NCBI GenBank assembly: GCA_002449765.1
Contig: DJXN01000011.1
Location: 1-64,000, forward strand
Direction of reading: 5' to 3'
Source of the DNA: Fibrobacter sp. UBA7003
GTDB taxonomy: Bacteria; Fibrobacterota; Fibrobacteria; Fibrobacterales; Fibrobacteraceae
DNA: 64,000 bases
The number at the start of each line of letters is the position of its first letter. The first letter of the stretch is position 1. The notes beneath the pieces are model-generated. The model searched no databases. It had not been told where the DNA came from and saw only the letters and a list, made by a program, of their open reading frames with translations. The position numbers and the translations under genes are program-made. This document shows positions 33,356 to 41,170 of the stretch, one piece after another.

Positions 33356-35320
33356 ATGCCGCAATCTGTCCGCAACATTGCTATACTCGCGCATGTCGAT
33401 GCCGGAAAGACGACCCTTTCCGAGCGTATATTGTTTGCGGCGGGCGAGGTGCGCAGGCCGGGAAAGGTCGAAGAGGGCCTTGCCACGATGGACTACATGC
33501 CCGAAGAAAAGGAACGCGGCATCACCATCGAGAGCGGAGTCGCGCACTTCGAGTGGAAGAACACCTGGTTCAACTTTATCGATACGCCGGGGCATGTGGA
33601 TTTCGGTGCCGAAGTCGACATGGCGCTCTCGGCCGTGGAAGGCGCCGTGCTCGTGGTGAGTGCGGCAAGCGGGGTCGAAACGCAGACGGTCGCCGCGTTC
33701 AAAAAGTTGCGCGAGGCGGGAGTGCGAACCATCCTGTTCGTGAACAAGCTGGATAATCCCGACTATTCGCTTGACGAAACTCTCATCAACATCGAAGAAA
33801 TCCTGGGCGTGCGTCCGGTGCTGATGACACTTCCGCAATACGAGAACGGCCGTATGTCGGGGGTGCTCGATGTGCTCAGCCAGAGCAGACTCGTCCATTC
33901 GGAAACGGGCGAGGAAGTGGTCGATGACGGTTGGAATGTCGAAGACGGATGGGACGGTTCCCAGGAACTGAAAAAGCATTATGTCGAAGCGTCCGAGTTC
34001 GCGAGCAATTTCGACGACGAGGTGCTGAAGCTTGCCGTTGATGGTAAACGCGTTCCGCCCAAGACGCTGCTGCGAGGCCTCAAGGCGCTTGCCAATAGCG
34101 ATGATTTTGCGCTCTGCTATGCGGGTTCTGCAATGGAAGGCTACGGCGTGCGGAGCCTTGTCACAGCGCTTTCTTTCTTCTTGCCCGAACCGCCCGTGTT
34201 TGCCGATGGTGAACTCGGACAGGTGATTCGCTTGCGCCATTTCAAGGGCGTGGGCGAAATTTCGCTATTCCGCAGCCATACGGACATGGAACGCAAGGAG
34301 TGGCCCGCGGGTTTTGAGTTCTCGCGCCTCAAGGCGAACTTGCTGCAGCCTGTCGACGAAATCCGTTCGGGCGATATTTACGCGATGCGCACCCCGTTCG
34401 AGACAGAACTCGGACAGGTCATCTATGCGGATGGCACTTCGCCCTCGCCGCAGGCCGAAGCGGCGTCCGACGATGACATGCCGACCTCCATCCGCGACAA
34501 GTACCAGCCGCTTTTGCAGACGCGCGTGGAATGCCTCGGCTCTGAAGACTACCACCATGTGGAAAAGAGCCTCAATACGCTTGGCCGCATGGATCCCAGT
34601 TTCCGCGTGCAGAAGGACGATGGCGGATTCTGGTACCTGCATACTGTGGGCGAGGTGCAGCTCGATGTGTTGCTTGCCCGCCTCAAGCGCGAATTCGGTT
34701 GCGAAGTCAAAGCAGGTAGCCCCGAAGTCCGCTGGCAGGAGCGCCTGTGCCGTAACGTGGGCCCTGTCGAAAATACCTTCCAGCTTGGCCCCCACAGGAT
34801 TTCCATCAAGCTTTCCGCTTCCCCGCTTGATGGCGATGCTCATGACATCCGACTTTCTGCTGAGTTCCTTGAGACGGCTCCACGCGAAATTCTGGCGGGC
34901 GTCCGTTCGGCTCTCCTGGAATCAACCGAGGTGGGAATCCTTGGCAAGGGAGCCCTTGTCGGTGTTTGCTTCGAAGTCCATGAATTTACATGGACCGAGG
35001 GGGCCTTGCCGCCCATGATCAAGAAGGCGTGTGCCGATGCAGTGACCAAGCTAATCAAGCCTGCCGATGTGGAACTTTACGAGCCCATCATGGAACTTTC
35101 GCTGGAATGCCCCGTGAACTTTGCGGGTCTTGTCACCGGCGATATCCAGGCCCGCGACGGCAAGGTGAAGGAAATCGGCGGTGATGGCAAGATACACTTC
35201 TTGAAGGCGGATGTGCCGCTGCGGAAAATCTTCGGTTACGCTACCGGCGTGCGCAGCATCAGCAAGGGCACTGCGCTCTACAGCATGAAACTGCTTGGTT
35301 ACAAGCCTGCGACGGTTTGA
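33356..35320 (+). CDS. Tet(M)/EF-G-like translational GTPase
   Basis: A 654-residue GTPase of the elongation factor G superfamily. G1 is AHVDAGKTT (residues 12-20), G2 has RGITIESG, G3 is DTPGHVD (76-82) and G4 is NKLD (130-133). The length is close to that of ribosomal protection proteins such as Tet(M) (about 640) and shorter than EF-G (about 700). The next gene resembles antibiotic acetyltransferases. It may protect the ribosome or serve as an auxiliary factor; similarity alone does not prove resistance. No Shine-Dalgarno sequence is present, and TAGATT lies seven bases before the ATG. Confidence 0.8.
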   Translation: MPQSVRNIAILAHVDAGKTTLSERILFAAGEVRRPGKVEEGLATMDYMPEEKERGITIESGVAHFEWKNTWFNFIDTPGHVDFGAEVDMALSAVEGAVLVVSAASGVETQTVAAFKKLREAGVRTILFVNKLDNPDYSLDETLINIEEILGVRPVLMTLPQYENGRMSGVLDVLSQSRLVHSETGEEVVDDGWNVEDGWDGSQELKKHYVEASEFASNFDDEVLKLAVDGKRVPPKTLLRGLKALANSDDFALCYAGSAMEGYGVRSLVTALSFFLPEPPVFADGELGQVIRLRHFKGVGEISLFRSHTDMERKEWPAGFEFSRLKANLLQPVDEIRSGDIYAMRTPFETELGQVIYADGTSPSPQAEAASDDDMPTSIRDKYQPLLQTRVECLGSEDYHHVEKSLNTLGRMDPSFRVQKDDGGFWYLHTVGEVQLDVLLARLKREFGCEVKAGSPEVRWQERLCRNVGPVENTFQLGPHRISIKLSASPLDGDAHDIRLSAEFLETAPREILAGVRSALLESTEVGILGKGALVGVCFEVHEFTWTEGALPPMIKKACADAVTKLIKPADVELYEPIMELSLECPVNFAGLVTGDIQARDGKVKEIGGDGKIHFLKADVPLRKIFGYATGVRSISKGTALYSMKLLGYKPATV

Positions 35321-35334
35321 TATATATTTAGACT

Positions 35335-35973
35335 ATGAACAATAAAATCCCCAATCCAAATACAGTCCACCCGATTGCTGGCTACGACAAGGAAATCTAC
35401 GTCAAGCCTACCATCAAGAACCCGAACATCATCGTCGGGGATTTTACCTACATCGCCGACTCGGAATTTGAAAGCCACGTGACGCACCATTACGACTTTA
35501 TCGGCGACAAGCTCATTATCGGGAAGTTCTGCCAGATTGCCGCGGGCGTAGAATTTGTAATGAACGGGGCGAACCACCAGATGAACGCCGTTTCCACATT
35601 CCCGTTCTACACGCTAGAAGGCTGGAACATGAAACCGCCTGCCGCTGGCGACATGCCGTTCAAGGGCGATACCGTCATTGGGAACGACGTGTGGATTGGG
35701 CAGAACGCGACTATTTTGCCTGGCGTGCATATTGGCGACGGTGCCATCATTGGTGCAAACAGCGTCGTCGGCAGCAACGTGGAACCCTACGCGGTCGTGG
35801 TCGGGAATCCTGCTGAAACAATCCGTCACCGCTTTGACGGCGAATTGACTTCGCTGCTGCTAAAGTTCAAATGGTGGAACAAACCCGTTGAAGAAATCAA
35901 CGCGTTGATTCCCTTGCTGACGAACGGCGATTTGGAGGCCGTAAAGCGGGAGTTGAAAAAAAGGATGGTGTAA
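35335..35973 (+). CDS. Vat-like xenobiotic O-acetyltransferase
   Basis: A 212-residue left-handed beta-helix acetyltransferase that closely follows the layout of Vat streptogramin A acetyltransferases. KLIIGKFCQIAAGVEFVMNG is followed by the catalytic His81 in GANHQM, then GDTVIGNDVWIGQNATILPG and the end KFKWWNKPVEEIN. Vat enzymes acetylate streptogramin A with acetyl-CoA. The CatB/XAT family also includes enzymes with unknown targets. It lies 14 bases after the Tet(M)-like gene. TATATT lies six bases before the ATG. Confidence 0.8.
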   Translation: MNNKIPNPNTVHPIAGYDKEIYVKPTIKNPNIIVGDFTYIADSEFESHVTHHYDFIGDKLIIGKFCQIAAGVEFVMNGANHQMNAVSTFPFYTLEGWNMKPPAAGDMPFKGDTVIGNDVWIGQNATILPGVHIGDGAIIGANSVVGSNVEPYAVVVGNPAETIRHRFDGELTSLLLKFKWWNKPVEEINALIPLLTNGDLEAVKRELKKRMV

Positions 35974-35976
35974 GTC

Positions 35977-36867
35977 CTACATTCTCGCGGCTTTCGCGCG
36001 GCGCCTGAAGTGCTCGATAAGCGGGGCGACGGTTTCCTTGAAGTCGTCGTGCGTCTCGATGCGCACGAAGTCAATCGACATGCGCTGGAACAGTTCCTTG
36101 GTCGCCTTGCCCTGGCGCTTTGCCTCGCGGGCGAACGCCTCGCGAAATGCCGCATCGCCGGTATCAATCAGGAGCGTCTCGCCGGTTTCGGGGTCCTCGA
36201 GTTCCACGAGTCCCGCGGGAGGCAGTTCCATTTCGCGCGGGTCCACCACCGATACCGCAAGCACGTCGTGGCGCTTGCGCAAAATCTTGAACGCGTTCTC
36301 GAAACCTTCGTCCAGAAAGTCGCTCATCACCACGACCACGGCGCGGCGGTTCAGAATCTTGCCGGCATATTCCAGCGCCACCTGCGTGTTGGTGCCGTGA
36401 TGCTGCGGCTTGAAATAAAGGATTTCTCGGATGAGGCGCAATACGTGCTTGCGGCCTTTCTCCGGCGGGATGAACAGTTCGACCTGGTCGGTGTAGATGA
36501 GCAGGCCGACCTTGTCGTTGTTCTTGATGGCGGCAAAGGCAAGGAGCGCTGTGAGGGTCGCCATGACTTCGCCCTTCATTTGCTTGCCGGAACCGAATTC
36601 CGAAGAACTGGAGGCGTCGACCATCAAAAGCATGGTCATTTCGCGCTCTTCGATAAACTTCTTCACGTAGGGCGTGCCGGTACGAGCGGTCACGTTCCAG
36701 TCGATGGTACGCACGTCGTCGCCCGGCATGTACTCGCGGACCTCGCTGAACTCCATACCGTTTCCCTTGAACGAACTGTGGTAGGCGCCGGTCATCACGG
36801 TGTCGAGCGTGCCGCGAACGCTGAGTTCGATGCGGCTCACGGTCTTTAGAACTTCTTTATCAAGCAT
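35977..36867 (-). CDS. DUF58 domain protein
   Basis: A 296-residue cytosolic protein with the DUF58 core: SFKGNGMEFSEVREYMPGDD, DWNVTARTGTPYVKKF and LMVDASSSSEFG, the last being a von Willebrand A-type metal site. DUF58 proteins usually work with a MoxR AAA ATPase and BatA/BatB membrane proteins in envelope stress or maturation. None of these are adjacent in this window, so the partners may lie elsewhere. It converges with the Vat-like gene, with three bases between the stops. Confidence 0.82.
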   Translation of the reverse strand: MLDKEVLKTVSRIELSVRGTLDTVMTGAYHSSFKGNGMEFSEVREYMPGDDVRTIDWNVTARTGTPYVKKFIEEREMTMLLMVDASSSSEFGSGKQMKGEVMATLTALLAFAAIKNNDKVGLLIYTDQVELFIPPEKGRKHVLRLIREILYFKPQHHGTNTQVALEYAGKILNRRAVVVVMSDFLDEGFENAFKILRKRHDVLAVSVVDPREMELPPAGLVELEDPETGETLLIDTGDAAFREAFAREAKRQGKATKELFQRMSIDFVRIETHDDFKETVAPLIEHFRRRAKAARM

Positions 36868-36872
36868 TATTT

Positions 36873-36919
36873 TGTCATGCCCGCCTTGATCCTATCGGCC
36901 TTTGGCCTCCAGGATGACA
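36873..36919. repeat. 47-bp palindromic repeat with TGTCAT/ATGACA ends
   Basis: The element starts with TGTCAT, ends with ATGACA, and has an internal hairpin (ATCCT with AGGAT, GGCC with GGCC around TTT). It lies just upstream of the DUF58 gene. The same terminal hexamers bound the in-frame element in mnmE (62087-62170). Confidence 0.6.
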
Positions 36920-36969
36920 GGGCATCTCCATTTTCTCATGTGAATATACAAAATTCGTGCGCGAAAGTC

Positions 36970-37000
36970 CAAAAAAAGAACTCCCGGCGTAAACCGGGAG
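36970..37000 (-). terminator. Terminator of the small heat-shock gene
   Basis: Reverse strand: CTCCCGG, loop TTTACG, CCGGGAG, then TTCTTTTTTT. Confidence 0.85.
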
Positions 37001-37041
37001 CCCTCTAAGGAGAACAACGATTGGAGTACATTCTTAATCGA

Positions 37042-37422
37042 TTAGCCGACGGTCAGCTTGCGGGCTGCGGCCTGGGCCTTCTTCGACAAGTCGAATTTCA
37101 AGATGCCGTTTTCGAGCGATACCTTGATGTTCTCGGTGTCGATGTCGTCGGCCAAGCGGAAGCTGCGCTCGAAGGTGAACTTCTCGTCCTTGCTGCGGAC
37201 ACGCGTCGCCTTGACGGTGATGATGTTCTTTTCGACCTGGATGTCCATGTCTTCTTTCTTCACGCCCGGGAGCTCGACTTCCAATGCGAACCCGTTTTCG
37301 GTCTCGTAGTAGTCGGCCTTCGGCGTGTAGGTGCATTCGCCCTTGGCGGCTTCGGCGTTGAAGTTGTCAAGGAAGTTCTGGATGCCATAGAATGCGGTCG
37401 GGAGAATCTGTGCGTTGATCAT
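37042..37422 (-). CDS. Hsp20 small heat-shock protein
   Basis: A 126-residue protein with an alpha-crystallin domain (FALEVELPGVKKEDMDIQVE) and the ENGILKFDLSKK strand region. The C-terminal I-x-I/V-like tail is short (KLTVG). It binds unfolding proteins and prevents aggregation. The start has GAGGTAAAATT. A sigma-54-like promoter lies about 70 bases upstream (listed separately), and no CIRCE element is present. Confidence 0.9.
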   Translation of the reverse strand: MINAQILPTAFYGIQNFLDNFNAEAAKGECTYTPKADYYETENGFALEVELPGVKKEDMDIQVEKNIITVKATRVRSKDEKFTFERSFRLADDIDTENIKVSLENGILKFDLSKKAQAAARKLTVG

Positions 37423-37490
37423 AATTTTACCTCTTTTGTTGCGGGCCCTTTTGGCGGGAACCCATTGTTTTTTGTCTTCGCACTACTATA

Positions 37491-37506
37491 AGCGAACTCC
37501 GTGCCA
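37491..37506 (-). promoter_or_regulatory. Sigma-54-like promoter upstream of hsp20, proximal site
   Basis: Reverse strand TGGCACGGAGTTCGCT matches the -24/-12 consensus (TGGCACG, four bases, TTGCW) with one mismatch. A second, weaker match lies at 37572-37587. Confidence 0.45.
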
Positions 37507-37571
37507 AAACGGGTGACTGATGCATCCGGAAACGAAAATCTGCCATTTTTCGAAGAAAATCGACAGTTTTG

Positions 37572-37587
37572 CGCTAAAGCCGTGCCA
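37572..37587 (-). promoter_or_regulatory. Sigma-54-like sequence upstream of hsp20, distal site
   Basis: Reverse strand TGGCACGGCTTTAGCG, with two mismatches to the -24/-12 consensus. It shares CCGTGCCAAAAC with the proximal site. Confidence 0.3.
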
Positions 37588-37617
37588 AAACCATGGCAGC
37601 CTATTTCATAAAAAAAC

Positions 37618-37647
37618 ATGCCGGTTTCACGTGCGAAACGCCGGCAT
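37618..37647. terminator. Hairpin, possible terminator
   Basis: ATGCCGG with CCGGCAT and an inner TTTC with GAAA around ACGTGC. A-rich sequence on the plus-strand left side gives T's on the reverse strand. It stands between the esterase and hsp20 transcripts. Confidence 0.5.
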
Positions 37648-37675
37648 TTATCATTTTGAAAAGTCGCAGAAGTAA

Positions 37676-37706
37676 AAAAGAAACGGCCCCCCGATGAAGG
37701 GGGACC
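37676..37706 (-). terminator. Terminator of the first esterase gene
   Basis: Reverse strand GGTCCCCC, loop TTCATC, GGGGGGCC, then GTTTCTTTTTT. It lies inside a 101-bp direct repeat shared with 39393-39493. Confidence 0.8.
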
Positions 37707-37777
37707 GCTTGGGTTGGTTATGGAGGTACTCTTTAGAACTGTTCGAAGAACTTGCGGACTTCTTCGGGCACCCAGGT
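37677..37777 (-). repeat. 101-bp direct repeat, copy 1 (3' end of esterase gene)
   Basis: Identical base for base to 39393-39493. It covers the terminator, the 3' untranslated stretch and the last codons of each gene. Confidence 0.85.
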
Positions 37778-39256
37778 TTGTTCCCAGTTCCAGCCGATGC
37801 TCATGTTGCCCGTGTCGTGGGCGGTCCACTGGTGGTTTCCGGGCCAGCTGCACCACTTGACGGGGAAGCGTTCGTCCACTTTCTTGAAATCGTAGCACAC
37901 GTGGCCGGTGTTCCCACTGATTTCCTGCGGTTTTTCGCTGCTCGCGTCGGTGAAGTCGCCGTTCGCATCGGCCTTGCCGTTCCTCTTCAGGATTCTCGGC
38001 AGTGCGCTGTTCTTGGCGCGGTTGTAGTCGCAGCGGTCGTCGTTCACGCCGTGCACGTTCATCCAGGCGATAGGCAGGTTCTTCATCGCGTTACCCTCGG
38101 GCAGCCAAATATTGTAGTCGGCCACGGCGTAGGTGGCCGCTGCGCGGACCCGGCTCTGCATGTCCTGCATCAGCGAGTAGCTGAACATGGCTCCGTAGCT
38201 GAACCCGGTGATGAACACGCGGCTCGTGTCGATACAGTAGTTCTCGTTCAGGGTGGTGAGTGTCTGGGCGAAAAAGTCATGGTCGGCCTGGCCCTTGCTC
38301 CATAGGCCGCCAATCGCATCGAGAGAGACGAAGATGTAGTCGCCGTTCTTGTCGAGCACCTGCTGGCCGTAGTAGGGCGTGGGGTGGTCGTAGTCGGGGT
38401 CGTGGTGCACAAAGTCTTCGCCTTTGCTGCCGTAGCAGTGCAGCGCGAATAGCACCTTGTGCGGCTTCTTGTTGTCGTAGTTCTTGGGCAGGGTGACGAA
38501 GTAGGTGCGGTTGTCGCTGCCTACCCGGATCTGGAACTGGTCGCCGTTCTCGACGCTCTTGACCTTTTGCAGCTTGGAATTGGAGCCGCAGCCCTTGCTG
38601 GGCGTGGGGTCGTTACCGATTGCATAGCCGAACTTGAACTGGGGTGCGGTCTTTACGAGCTTGACATCGAGCGTGGTGTCGAGAGTGCCGAGGGGGACCG
38701 TGAGCGTGTCGAAGCCTTCGGCCACGAAGCGGATGGATTCGCTCTGCTGCACCTGTTTCAGGAGGGCGCGGCCTTCGCTGTCGAGGGAATTGGTGTAGGA
38801 GCCGTTCGCGTTGAAGCGGAGGGTCTGTGTCGCGCTTCCCAGGGTCACCTTGGCGAAATACGTGCCCTTGGCCTTCACGCCGGAGGTGAGGTCCACCTGG
38901 CCTGCGCCATAGAGGGTCTGGGCGAACACCCGGTTTCCGAGCGAGTTGAAAATCATGACCTCGACGGGCTTGCTGCCGCTCTGCGCATAAGAGAGGATTC
39001 CGTTGCTTATGCCGATGTAGCCGGCGGTGGCGCCTGTAACCGGCCTGATTCCCGTTTCCTCGTCCTCGTGGATGGTAAACTTGCCCTGGTCGTCGGTCGT
39101 AGCGGTCTTGCCTTCCTTGAGGAGGCTCGCTGTGGCGCCCTTGATGGCTTTGCCCTGGTCATCGGAAACGGTTCCCGATACGGTATATGCAGAAACGGTC
39201 CCGCAGAATGCGAAGAGGCATGCTGCCGTGAAAAGACTGAAACCCTTGATTGTCAT
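37733..39256 (-). CDS. Secreted esterase with N-terminal regulatory-like and sorting-like domains (first paralogue)
   Basis: A 507-residue protein with a signal peptide (cleavage after VSAYT). Residues about 20-60 are a carboxypeptidase regulatory-like domain (VSGTVSDDQGKAIKGATASL). The next section resembles a type IX sorting-type beta-sandwich (VMIFNSLGNRVFAQTLYGAG, GTYFAKVTLGS), although it lies inside the protein and not at its end. The C-terminal half is a PHB-depolymerase or feruloyl-esterase type hydrolase with nucleophile Ser353 in GFSYGA and a His near NHQWT. Removal of ester side groups from hemicellulose is inferred. AAGGAG precedes the ATG. Confidence 0.78.
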   Translation of the reverse strand: MTIKGFSLFTAACLFAFCGTVSAYTVSGTVSDDQGKAIKGATASLLKEGKTATTDDQGKFTIHEDEETGIRPVTGATAGYIGISNGILSYAQSGSKPVEVMIFNSLGNRVFAQTLYGAGQVDLTSGVKAKGTYFAKVTLGSATQTLRFNANGSYTNSLDSEGRALLKQVQQSESIRFVAEGFDTLTVPLGTLDTTLDVKLVKTAPQFKFGYAIGNDPTPSKGCGSNSKLQKVKSVENGDQFQIRVGSDNRTYFVTLPKNYDNKKPHKVLFALHCYGSKGEDFVHHDPDYDHPTPYYGQQVLDKNGDYIFVSLDAIGGLWSKGQADHDFFAQTLTTLNENYCIDTSRVFITGFSYGAMFSYSLMQDMQSRVRAAATYAVADYNIWLPEGNAMKNLPIAWMNVHGVNDDRCDYNRAKNSALPRILKRNGKADANGDFTDASSEKPQEISGNTGHVCYDFKKVDERFPVKWCSWPGNHQWTAHDTGNMSIGWNWEQTWVPEEVRKFFEQF

Positions 39257-39353
39257 GAACACTCCTTTTCCCAAAAAACTATTAGGAACTACACCTTGCA
39301 ATAAACTAATCTAAATCGTGACATATGAAATGTCGTGTGCTCGCCCGCCCTAT

Positions 39354-39371
39354 TCATGGATGAATTGTCTA
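39354..39371 (-). promoter_or_regulatory. Shared CAZyme upstream element, copy D
   Basis: Reverse strand TAGACAATTCATCCATGA, ending 98 bases before the first esterase start codon. It is the least conserved of the four strong copies. Confidence 0.5.
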
Positions 39372-39391
39372 CAAAAACAAATTTACAGGGA

Positions 39392-39422
39392 TAAAGAAAC
39401 GGCCCCCCGATGAAGGGGGACC
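39392..39422 (-). terminator. Terminator of the second esterase gene
   Basis: The same stem as 37676-37706 (GGTCCCCC with GGGGGGCC), followed by GTTTCTTTA. It stops the upstream paralogue before the copy D element. Confidence 0.75.
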
Positions 39423-39493
39423 GCTTGGGTTGGTTATGGAGGTACTCTTTAGAACTGTTCGAAGAACTTGCGGACTTCTTCGGGCACCCAGGT
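39393..39493 (-). repeat. 101-bp direct repeat, copy 2 (3' end of esterase gene)
   Basis: Identical to 37677-37777, 1716 bases away. The coding sequences upstream are clearly diverged, so this end is kept identical by recent exchange. Confidence 0.85.
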
Positions 39494-40966
39494 GTTCTGC
39501 CAGTTGCCGTTGTCGTAGGCGGTCCACTGGTGCTGACCGTTCCAGCTGCAGAACTTGACCGGGAAGCGTTCGTCGACGGTTGTGAAATCATAGCAGAGGT
39601 GGCCGGCGCCGCCGACTTCCTTCGGCTTTTCTGCGCTGGCATCGGTGAAGTTGCCATCTGCATCGGCCTTACCGTTGTTTTTGAGGATGCGCTTGAGTGC
39701 ACTGTCACGAGCGCGGTTGTATTGGCAGGTGCCGTCGTTCTTGCCGTGCACGGCCATCCAGGCGATAGGCTTGCCCTTGTTCTGCGGCAGGTAGATATTG
39801 TAGTCGGCCGTTGCATACACGGCCACGGCGCGCAGGCGGTGCTGCATGTCCTGGGCCATGGAGTTGGTGACCATGGCGCCGAAACTGAAGCCCGTCATGA
39901 AGATACGGGTGGTATCGATGCAGTAATTCTCTTCGAGAGTCGTAATCAGCTGGTCAATGAACTTGTGGTCCTTGTCGCTGCTGACACTCCACGGCATGCC
40001 ATCGGTATCGCCACGCGGGGCGACAAAGATGTAGTTGCCTTCCGTATCAAGCTTCTGCTGGCCGTAGTACGGAGACGGATGGTCCTGGTCCGGATAGTGG
40101 TGGACGAAGTCCTCGGCGTTAGAGCCCATGCAGTGCATGGCGAAGAGCAGCTTGTAAGGTTTCTTGTTGTCGTAGTTCTTCGGTAGCGTGATGAAGTATT
40201 CGCGGTTGTCGCTGCCCACTCTCATTTCGAAGCGGTCGCCGTTTTCGACGCTCTTGGTCTTCTGCAGCTTTGACGTCGTGCCGCAACCTTTACTCGGACG
40301 CGGTTCGTTCTTCAGGGCGTAGCCGAAGGTGAACTGTTCTTCGCCGCTGGTTATCTTGTTGAGGAAAATGTTGAGATTCGTGTCGAGCGTGCTGAGCGCC
40401 ATGGAGAGCGTGTCGTAGCCGTCGGCGGAGATGATGAGTTTTTCTCCCGGTTGGACTTCCTTCAGCAGGGCACGGCCTTTGCTATCGAAGGAATTGGTGT
40501 AGGTTCCGTTTGCGCTGAAGCGGATGGTCTGCTTCACGCTGCCCATGGAAACCTTCGCAAAGTAGGTTCCTTTCGCCTTCACTCCGGAGGAAAGGTCCAC
40601 CTGGCCTGCGCCATAGAGGGTCTGGCCAAACACGTTGTTGCCCATGGCGTCAAAAATCTTGACCTGGATGGGGTTGCCCCCGTTCTGGGAGTAAGAGAGG
40701 ATTCCCGAATTGATGCTGATGTAGCCGGGGGCCTGCATGGGGTGCAGCGCGTCGGGCGGCGGGGTAATTGTATCCTGTTCGTCTTCGTGAATGGTGAACT
40801 TGCCTTCCGCATCTGTTGTCGCGGTCTTGTTCTCCTTGAGAAGCTGGACCTTGGCTCCGCTGATGGCGGGGCCGTTTATACTACCGTCGGTGACGGTGCC
40901 GCTTAGGGTGTATGCGGATGCGGCAGATACCGCGAGGGCTACTCCAATAACCAGAAGATTCTTCAT
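39449..40966 (-). CDS. Secreted esterase with N-terminal regulatory-like and sorting-like domains (second paralogue)
   Basis: A 505-residue paralogue of the neighbouring esterase with the same order: signal peptide (cleavage after ASAYT), carboxypeptidase regulatory-like domain (LSGTVTDGSINGPAISGAKV), internal sorting-like sandwich (VKIFDAMGNNVFGQTLYGAG), then the esterase domain with Ser361 in GFSFGA and NGQHQWT near the end. The regulatory domain carries a Pro-rich insertion (TPPPDALHPMQAPG) that the paralogue lacks. AAGGAGAG precedes the ATG. The duplication suggests different ester substrates. Confidence 0.78.
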   Translation of the reverse strand: MKNLLVIGVALAVSAASAYTLSGTVTDGSINGPAISGAKVQLLKENKTATTDAEGKFTIHEDEQDTITPPPDALHPMQAPGYISINSGILSYSQNGGNPIQVKIFDAMGNNVFGQTLYGAGQVDLSSGVKAKGTYFAKVSMGSVKQTIRFSANGTYTNSFDSKGRALLKEVQPGEKLIISADGYDTLSMALSTLDTNLNIFLNKITSGEEQFTFGYALKNEPRPSKGCGTTSKLQKTKSVENGDRFEMRVGSDNREYFITLPKNYDNKKPYKLLFAMHCMGSNAEDFVHHYPDQDHPSPYYGQQKLDTEGNYIFVAPRGDTDGMPWSVSSDKDHKFIDQLITTLEENYCIDTTRIFMTGFSFGAMVTNSMAQDMQHRLRAVAVYATADYNIYLPQNKGKPIAWMAVHGKNDGTCQYNRARDSALKRILKNNGKADADGNFTDASAEKPKEVGGAGHLCYDFTTVDERFPVKFCSWNGQHQWTAYDNGNWQNTWVPEEVRKFFEQF

Positions 40967-41056
40967 CTTCAACTCTCCTTTTTTTAGAATATCCCAATAC
41001 TCCACCCTCAAATCTACCCATATTTATGTTTAAATCCACTGCATGTAAATTTTAGT

Positions 41057-41074
41057 TTATGGATAAATTGTCCA
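41057..41074 (-). promoter_or_regulatory. Shared CAZyme upstream element, copy C
   Basis: Reverse strand TGGACAATTTATCCATAA, ending 91 bases before the second esterase start codon. TGGA and TCCA are arranged as in copy A. Confidence 0.6.
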
Positions 41075-41122
41075 CGCTATTTTGAGAATCGAAACGCGAA
41101 AAAAAGAAAAACATGAAAAAAA

Positions 41123-41145
41123 GAACGCCGCTTTTTCCGGCGTTC
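41123..41145 (-). terminator. Terminator of the TolC-like gene
   Basis: Reverse strand GAACGCCG, loop GGAAAAAG region, CGGCGTTC, then a run of T's. Confidence 0.85.
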
Positions 41146-41170
41146 CTGAACTTTTTTCGGTGCCTTGGAA

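Larger units (their letters stand above)
37423..37732. other. Intergenic region upstream of hsp20
   Basis: 310 bases with no gene. It holds two copies of CCGTGCCAAAAC (37499-37510 and 37580-37591), a hairpin at 37618-37647 that may act as a terminator, and the terminator of the first esterase gene. Confidence 0.6.

Noticed and set aside
37423..37500. CIRCE element for the heat-shock gene
   Set aside because: No TTAGCACTC-N9-GAGTGCTAA-like repeat is visible.
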